Source: Caryophanales bacterium (GTDB lineage Bacteria; Bacillota_I; Bacilli_A; RFN20; JAISJY01). From it: DNA of 10,196 bases. Of this stretch, positions 6,813 to 10,196 are shown piece after piece. The position numbers and the translations under genes are program-made. The notes below the pieces were generated by a model. It was not told the DNA's origin. It saw nothing but the letters and a program-made list of their open reading frames with translations, and did no database searches. The stretch lies in assembly GCA_031261365.1 (NCBI GenBank), contig JAISJY010000136.1, positions 1-10,196 on the forward strand, in the 5' to 3' direction. Position 1 is the stretch's first letter. Every line of letters begins with the position of its first letter.

Positions 6813-7623
6813 TATACTTATTGTTGGCTTGGGTGTTATAGGTGGTTCATTAGCTAAACGGTTGTCATTATCAAACAACATATATGGACTTGACATAAAT
6901 AAACACTCTTTAGACTTAGCATATAAAGAAGGAATAATTAAAAATAATAGTAATGATGTAAAAGAATTAATTCAAAAGTCTGATACTATAATTGTTTGTT
7001 TGTCAGCTCCTCAAACTTTAAAATGGGTTCAAGAAAATAAGATGTTTTTTAATTCAAAACAATTAATTATTGATGTTTTTGGTGTTAAAGGATTTTACTA
7101 CCCTTTATTAAAAGAAGAACTAATAGGCTTTAAATATGCTTCTATTCATCCAATGTCAGGCAATGAAAACTCAGGTTATGAATATTCCAAAGATGATGTT
7201 TTTATTAATGGCAATATGTTAGTTATAGAAAATGAATATCAAGAAGAATTAAATGTTTTATTTAATTTATTAGGAGTTAATAAAGTATCTATTATGAATG
7301 TTGATGAACATGATAAAAAGATAGCTTATTTGTCTGGTTTACCTCATGCGGTCTCTGTTTCTTTATTGAATATTGAAAAAGATACTGATTTAAAAAGGTT
7401 TTCTGGACCTTCTTTTAATGATATGACCCGTATTGGCTATATTAATTCTGATTTATGGAGTTCTTTATTTTTAGAAAACGCTTATTTGCCTGAATATCTT
7501 TTAAAATTGGAAAAAGAATTAAGAAGAATGAGAAAGTTAATTCAAAATAAAGACATTTCCAAAATAAAGAAAAAACTTGATAGTTCTCGGAAGAAAAGAA
7601 AAAAGTTTAATGATAACAAATGA
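6805..7623 (+). CDS. tyrA: Prephenate dehydrogenase
   Basis: Oxidative decarboxylation of prephenate to 4-hydroxyphenylpyruvate, the precursor of tyrosine. The N-terminal Rossmann domain has GLGVIGGS (8-15), with D30 at the end of strand 2, which favours NAD+ over NADP+. The C-terminal helical domain follows. Other signatures are IDVFGVKG (89-96), HPMSGNENSG (115-124), HDKKIAYLSGLPHA (169-182, H181 as the probable catalytic His) and FNDMTRI (204-210). At 272 residues it lacks the ACT domain of B. subtilis TyrA (about 370) and has no fused chorismate mutase, so feedback control at this enzyme is not evident. The usual DxGSVK loop reads DVFGVK. The C-terminus is strongly basic (about residues 230-268). 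The ATG lies within the end of aroA, with GAGGT at 6795-6799. The 3' end overlaps tsaC by 14 nt. Arogenate dehydrogenase is an alternative substrate assignment. Confidence 0.92.
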   Translation: MVDILIVGLGVIGGSLAKRLSLSNNIYGLDINKHSLDLAYKEGIIKNNSNDVKELIQKSDTIIVCLSAPQTLKWVQENKMFFNSKQLIIDVFGVKGFYYPLLKEELIGFKYASIHPMSGNENSGYEYSKDDVFINGNMLVIENEYQEELNVLFNLLGVNKVSIMNVDEHDKKIAYLSGLPHAVSVSLLNIEKDTDLKRFSGPSFNDMTRIGYINSDLWSSLFLENAYLPEYLLKLEKELRRMRKLIQNKDISKIKKKLDSSRKKRKKFNDNK

Positions 7624-8173
7624 TATTCAATTAGTGATAGATAGTCTTCAAGAAAACAAAGTTGTTTGTATACCTACTGATACTGTTTTTGGTTTAGCAG
7701 TTAGTTATAATAAAGAAGGGTTTGAGACTTTAAAGAAAATTAAGAATAGAGAAAATAAGCCTTTTTCTTTATTAGTAAAAGATTTAAAAATGTTAAAAAA
7801 ATATTGTGTAGTTGATAATAAAGCTCAAAAGATTATTAATACTTTTTTGCCAGGTGCTTTAACTATTGTTTTACCTTCTTTAAATAATGAGACTATTGGT
7901 ATTAGAATAATTGACCACCATTTTATTAAAACTATCTTTGAGCAAATTGATTTTCCTCTTTATTTAACTTCAGCTAACCTTTCGGGTGAACCTCTTTTAA
8001 ATAGTTTAGAAGAAATAGAAAAAGTGTTTCCAGATGTTTTAATTATTAATTCAAATCATTTAAATGGGATGCCTTCAACTGTTGTTAAACAAGATAAAGA
8101 TAATTTGCTTTTGTTAAGAGAAGGTAGTATTCCGTTTTGTGATATACTAAATATATGGAAGGAAACAAAATGA
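7610..8173 (+). CDS. tsaC: L-threonylcarbamoyladenylate synthase, short YrdC/TsaC form
   Basis: Makes threonylcarbamoyl-AMP from Thr, bicarbonate and ATP for the universal t6A37 modification of ANN-reading tRNAs. Numbered from ATG 7610: IPTDTVFGLA (21-30), KIKNRENKPFSLLV (43-56), LPGALTIVLP (80-89), IGIRI (96-100), LTSANLSGEP (119-128), PSTVV (155-159) and LLREGSI (168-174). These are the YrdC nucleotide- and carbamoyl-binding motifs. At 187 residues it has only the YrdC domain and lacks the C-terminal Sua5 domain present in B. subtilis YwlC. A TTG at 7577 would add 11 residues, but ATG 7610 gives the family-typical N-terminus. Neither start has a clear Shine-Dalgarno sequence, so translation probably depends on ribosomes ending tyrA 14 nt downstream. 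The gene overlaps rpiB-glyA as ATGA. With the next gene it recalls the Bacillus ywlC-ywlF-glyA neighbourhood. Confidence 0.9.
   Translation: MITNDIQLVIDSLQENKVVCIPTDTVFGLAVSYNKEGFETLKKIKNRENKPFSLLVKDLKMLKKYCVVDNKAQKIINTFLPGALTIVLPSLNNETIGIRIIDHHFIKTIFEQIDFPLYLTSANLSGEPLLNSLEEIEKVFPDVLIINSNHLNGMPSTVVKQDKDNLLLLREGSIPFCDILNIWKETK
8159..8163 (+). promoter_or_regulatory. Ribosome binding site that sets the rpiB-glyA start at 8170
   Basis: AAGGA lies 6 nt before ATG 8170, and that ATG overlaps the tsaC stop as ATGA. An in-frame ATG at 8155 would add five residues (MEGNK) ahead of the conserved RpiB start MKIAIGSDHAG, but the Shine-Dalgarno would then fall inside the gene. The 8170 start is therefore preferred. 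Confidence 0.8.
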
Positions 8174-9831
8174 AAATAGCAATAGGTAGTGATCATGCTG
8201 GATTTGAAATGAAAGAATCCATTATTAATTTTTTAAGAAATAACAATTATGATATTGTTGATTTTGGTACATATAGTAAAGAAAGTACTAATTATGCTAA
8301 ATATGGGATTATGGTGGGAGAAGCGGTTGTTAATAAACAAGCAGATTTTGGTATTGTTATTTGTTTTAGTGGGGTTGGTATTTCTATTGCCTCGAATAAA
8401 GTTAGAGGTGTTAGAGCAGGTTTATGTGTGAATACTATTGATGCTAATTTAATTAGGGAACATAATAATGCAAATGTTTTAGCTTTAGGAGCTAATAAAA
8501 CAGATTTAGAAACCGCGAATGAAATAGTAAAAGTGTTTTTAACTACTCCTTTTGCAGGAGGAAGACATCAAAACAGAATAAATACTATTACTGATTATGA
8601 AGATTCTAAATTAAATGATGTTGAAGTTTTTAATCTTATTGATAAAGAATTATTTAGACAAAGAACACATCTTGAGCTTATCGCGTCTGAGAATATTGTT
8701 TCAAGAGATGTTTTAAAAGCACAAGGTTCTATTTTAACTAATAAATATGCTGAAGGTTATCCGGGCAAAAGATATTATGGTGGTTGTGAAGAGATAGATA
8801 AAATTGAGACTTTAGCTATTGAGAGAGCTAAGAAACTTTTTGGGGCTGAACATGCTAATGTTCAAGCACATTCAGGAACTCAAGCAAATATGGTGGTTTA
8901 TGCAGCTATTTTGAACTTTGGTGATACTGTTTTAGGAATGGATTTAAAGGCTGGAGGACATCTTTCTCATGGTTCTAGTGTTAGTTTTTCTGGTTTGAAT
9001 TATCATTTTATTTCTTATGGATTAGACCCGATAAGTGAAGAAATTGATTATAATGCAGTTGAGGAAATTGCTTTAAAAGAGAGACCAAAACTTATTGTGG
9101 CTGGAGCTTCTTCTTATTCAAGAATAATTGATTTTAAAAGGTTTAGAGAAATTGCTGATAAAATAGGTGCTTATTTAATGGTTGATATGGCTCATATCGC
9201 GGGTCTGGTCGCGGTTGGATTACATCCAAGTCCTGTTCCTTATGCTGATTTTGTGACTTCAACTACTCATAAAACTTTAAGAGGACCTCGAGGTGGTTTG
9301 ATTTTATGTAAAGAGAAATATGCAAATCTTTTAGATAAAAAGGTCTTTCCTGGTATTCAAGGTGGTCCTTTGGAACATGTAATCGCGGCTAAAGCGGTTT
9401 GTTTTAAGGAGGCTTCAACTGTTGAATATTTTGAATATATAACTCAAGTATTAAAGAATATAAAAGCTTTGGAAAAGAGTTTAAAAGAAGAAGGTTTTAG
9501 AATAGTTTCTAATGGTAGTGATAATCATTTGTTAATGGTTGATTTAAGAAATACTTCAACTTTAAATGGGAAAGAGGCTGAAGACTTATTAAATCAAATT
9601 GGTATAACAACTAATAAAAATGCTATTCCTTTTGACCCTCAACCGCCTAGTAAATGTTCTGGAATAAGATTAGGAACAGCTTCTTTGACAACTAGAGGTT
9701 TTAAAGAAAGAGAAATAGAAAAAGTTGGTAAATGGATTAGTTTAGTTTTAAAGAACCCTACTAATCAAGAAATATTAAGACAGGTAAAAGAGGAAATAGA
9801 AACTGTTTTAGTTCAGTTTCCAATTTATTAG
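8170..9831 (+). CDS. rpiB-glyA: Fused ribose-5-phosphate isomerase B / serine hydroxymethyltransferase
   Basis: A 553-residue polypeptide with two complete enzymes. Residues 1 to about 146 are RpiB (ribose-5-P to ribulose-5-P): GSDHAG (6-11), nucleophile C65 in VICFSGVGISIASNK (63-77), REHNNANVLALG (96-107, H98) and GGRHQNR (130-136). The usual CGTG loop is CFSG here. Residues about 150-553 are SHMT (Ser + tetrahydrofolate to Gly + methylene-THF, PLP-dependent): LELIASENIVS (168-178), NKYAEGYPGKRYYGG (191-205), SGTQAN (235-240), DMAHIAGL (339-346), the PLP lysine K368 in TSTTHKTLRGPRGG (363-376), FPGIQGGP (393-400) and IRLGTASLTTRG (499-510). The linker (TDYEDSKLND) contains little beyond the normal ends of each enzyme. 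No stop codon or frameshift is visible across 8590-8630, so the fusion is genuine in this sequence. The gene ends with TAG, which overlaps the Shine-Dalgarno of the next gene. Confidence 0.94.
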   Translation: MKIAIGSDHAGFEMKESIINFLRNNNYDIVDFGTYSKESTNYAKYGIMVGEAVVNKQADFGIVICFSGVGISIASNKVRGVRAGLCVNTIDANLIREHNNANVLALGANKTDLETANEIVKVFLTTPFAGGRHQNRINTITDYEDSKLNDVEVFNLIDKELFRQRTHLELIASENIVSRDVLKAQGSILTNKYAEGYPGKRYYGGCEEIDKIETLAIERAKKLFGAEHANVQAHSGTQANMVVYAAILNFGDTVLGMDLKAGGHLSHGSSVSFSGLNYHFISYGLDPISEEIDYNAVEEIALKERPKLIVAGASSYSRIIDFKRFREIADKIGAYLMVDMAHIAGLVAVGLHPSPVPYADFVTSTTHKTLRGPRGGLILCKEKYANLLDKKVFPGIQGGPLEHVIAAKAVCFKEASTVEYFEYITQVLKNIKALEKSLKEEGFRIVSNGSDNHLLMVDLRNTSTLNGKEAEDLLNQIGITTNKNAIPFDPQPPSKCSGIRLGTASLTTRGFKEREIEKVGKWISLVLKNPTNQEILRQVKEEIETVLVQFPIY

Positions 9832-9835
9832 GAGG
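9830..9835 (+). promoter_or_regulatory. Perfect AGGAGG ribosome binding site
   Basis: AGGAGG begins within the TAG stop of rpiB-glyA and ends 5 nt before ATG 9841. It is the only full consensus Shine-Dalgarno upstream of a gene in the window; the other genes have AAGGA, GAGGT or weaker sites. Efficient independent initiation of the downstream gene is expected. Confidence 0.85.
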
Positions 9836-9840
9836 TAAAA

Positions 9841-10196
9841 ATGAGTAAATATTGTCCAAAATGTGATTTAGAGTTTGATGACCAATTATCAAATTGCCCT
9901 AAATGTTCAGCATATATAACTTTTGATGGTCAAGTTATTGAATTAGATACTAAAAAAGAGGAAGTGATTACAGAAGTTGATGATGGCTATCAACAAATTA
10001 ATACAGAGGAATTACTAGCAAGACTAGGACCTAACTTTCAAAAACATTTTACTTATTTAAGGTTATACTTTTTACCTAAAATATTAGCAGGTACGGCTAT
10101 CTTTTTCTTTAGTTCGCCTGTAACTATTCTTTTAAGCCTTTATTCTATTTTTGCTTGTATTAAATTAATAAAAGATTACCCTGAAGTTGATGGAAT
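9841..10196 (+). CDS. Zinc-ribbon membrane protein of unknown function (3' end missing)
   Basis: I do not recognise the family. The frame is open from ATG 9841 to the window edge (118 codons). The N-terminus is a zinc-ribbon half-pair, C5-x2-C8 and C19-x2-C22 (CPKC...CPKC), typical of small zinc-ribbon domains that often precede membrane segments in Firmicutes proteins. An acidic stretch follows (about residues 34-48), then a polar helix (about 52-72), and one or two hydrophobic segments at about 78-110 rich in Phe, Ile and Leu, with a short SSP turn in the middle. There is no signal peptide, so the zinc ribbon is predicted to be cytosolic. The gene lies 9 nt downstream of rpiB-glyA with a consensus Shine-Dalgarno, so it may be the last member of the operon, but nothing in the sequence ties it to aromatic or one-carbon metabolism. 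Confidence 0.75.
   Translation, partial: MSKYCPKCDLEFDDQLSNCPKCSAYITFDGQVIELDTKKEEVITEVDDGYQQINTEELLARLGPNFQKHFTYLRLYFLPKILAGTAIFFFSSPVTILLSLYSIFACIKLIKDYPEVDG

Noticed and set aside
6890..6927. Possible internal promoter (TTGACA ... TATAAA) in tyrA
   Set aside because: The spacing is about 26 nt instead of 16-18, it lies within the conserved coding sequence, and such matches are frequent by chance at this base composition.
829..8173. Mycoplasma/Spiroplasma genetic code (TGA = Trp)
   Set aside because: TGA ends aroB, aroQ, aroF, aroA, tyrA and tsaC exactly at the expected family lengths and at the overlaps with the next gene, and Trp is encoded by TGG.
8249..8431. Second plus-strand open frame of 60 codons inside rpiB
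   Set aside because: It is a shadow frame of the conserved RpiB domain. Its hydrophobic translation arises from the shifted frame of a T-rich region.
1..10196. CRISPR arrays, tRNA/rRNA genes, insertion sequences, rho-independent terminators, riboswitches
   Set aside because: No intergenic space over 9 nt exists to hold them, and no direct repeats, transposase motifs or GC-rich hairpin plus T-run were seen between genes.

Overview
The window is a stretch of a very AT-rich bacterial chromosome (roughly 30% G+C by eye) that is almost completely coding on the + strand. It holds ten genes, two of them cut by the window edges, with no gap between genes longer than 9 nt. TTA/AAA/GAT-type codon choice, Firmicutes-like protein sequences and Bacillus-like gene neighbourhoods point to a low-GC Firmicute, perhaps a Bacilli branch close to the Mollicutes (Erysipelotrichales, RF39, Acholeplasma/Izemoplasma-type lineages). 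TGA terminates five or six of the genes and tryptophan is written TGG, so the code is the standard bacterial one (table 11), not the Mycoplasma code. The lineage is an inference; the sequence does not fix it.

Layout. Positions 1-828 hold the 3' part of a class II fructose-bisphosphate aldolase gene (fba). Its stop codon directly abuts a complete shikimate-pathway operon: aroB (829-1818), aroC (1815-2894), an aroE-aroK fusion (2876-4114), aroQ (4095-4535), an aroF-type DAHP synthase (4532-5548), aroA (5550-6812) and tyrA (6805-7623). All seven steps from PEP + erythrose-4-phosphate to chorismate are encoded by six polypeptides, followed by the prephenate-to-tyrosine branch. Chorismate mutase and prephenate dehydratase are not in the window. 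Next come tsaC (threonylcarbamoyl-AMP synthase, 7610-8173) and a fused rpiB-glyA gene (8170-9831; ribose-5-phosphate isomerase B plus serine hydroxymethyltransferase). These resemble a condensed form of the Bacillus ywlC...ywlF...glyA neighbourhood. The last gene (9841 to the edge) is an unrecognised protein with an N-terminal zinc ribbon and a membrane segment. It has the only perfect AGGAGG ribosome binding site in the window.

How it works together. Most joints are overlaps (4, 19, 20, 4, 8, 14, 4 nt) or near-abutments (0, 1, 9 nt), so the genes are probably cotranscribed and translationally coupled. The DAHP synthase carries an N-terminal ferredoxin-like domain of the Thermotoga type, the probable point of feedback by aromatic amino acids. 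TyrA has no ACT domain. No promoter, terminator, riboswitch, T-box, tRNA, repeat array or mobile element was found; the controlling leader must lie upstream of position 1. The items most worth a second look are the rpiB-glyA fusion, the aroE-aroK fusion, and a chorismate synthase in which a normally invariant active-site histidine reads as asparagine.
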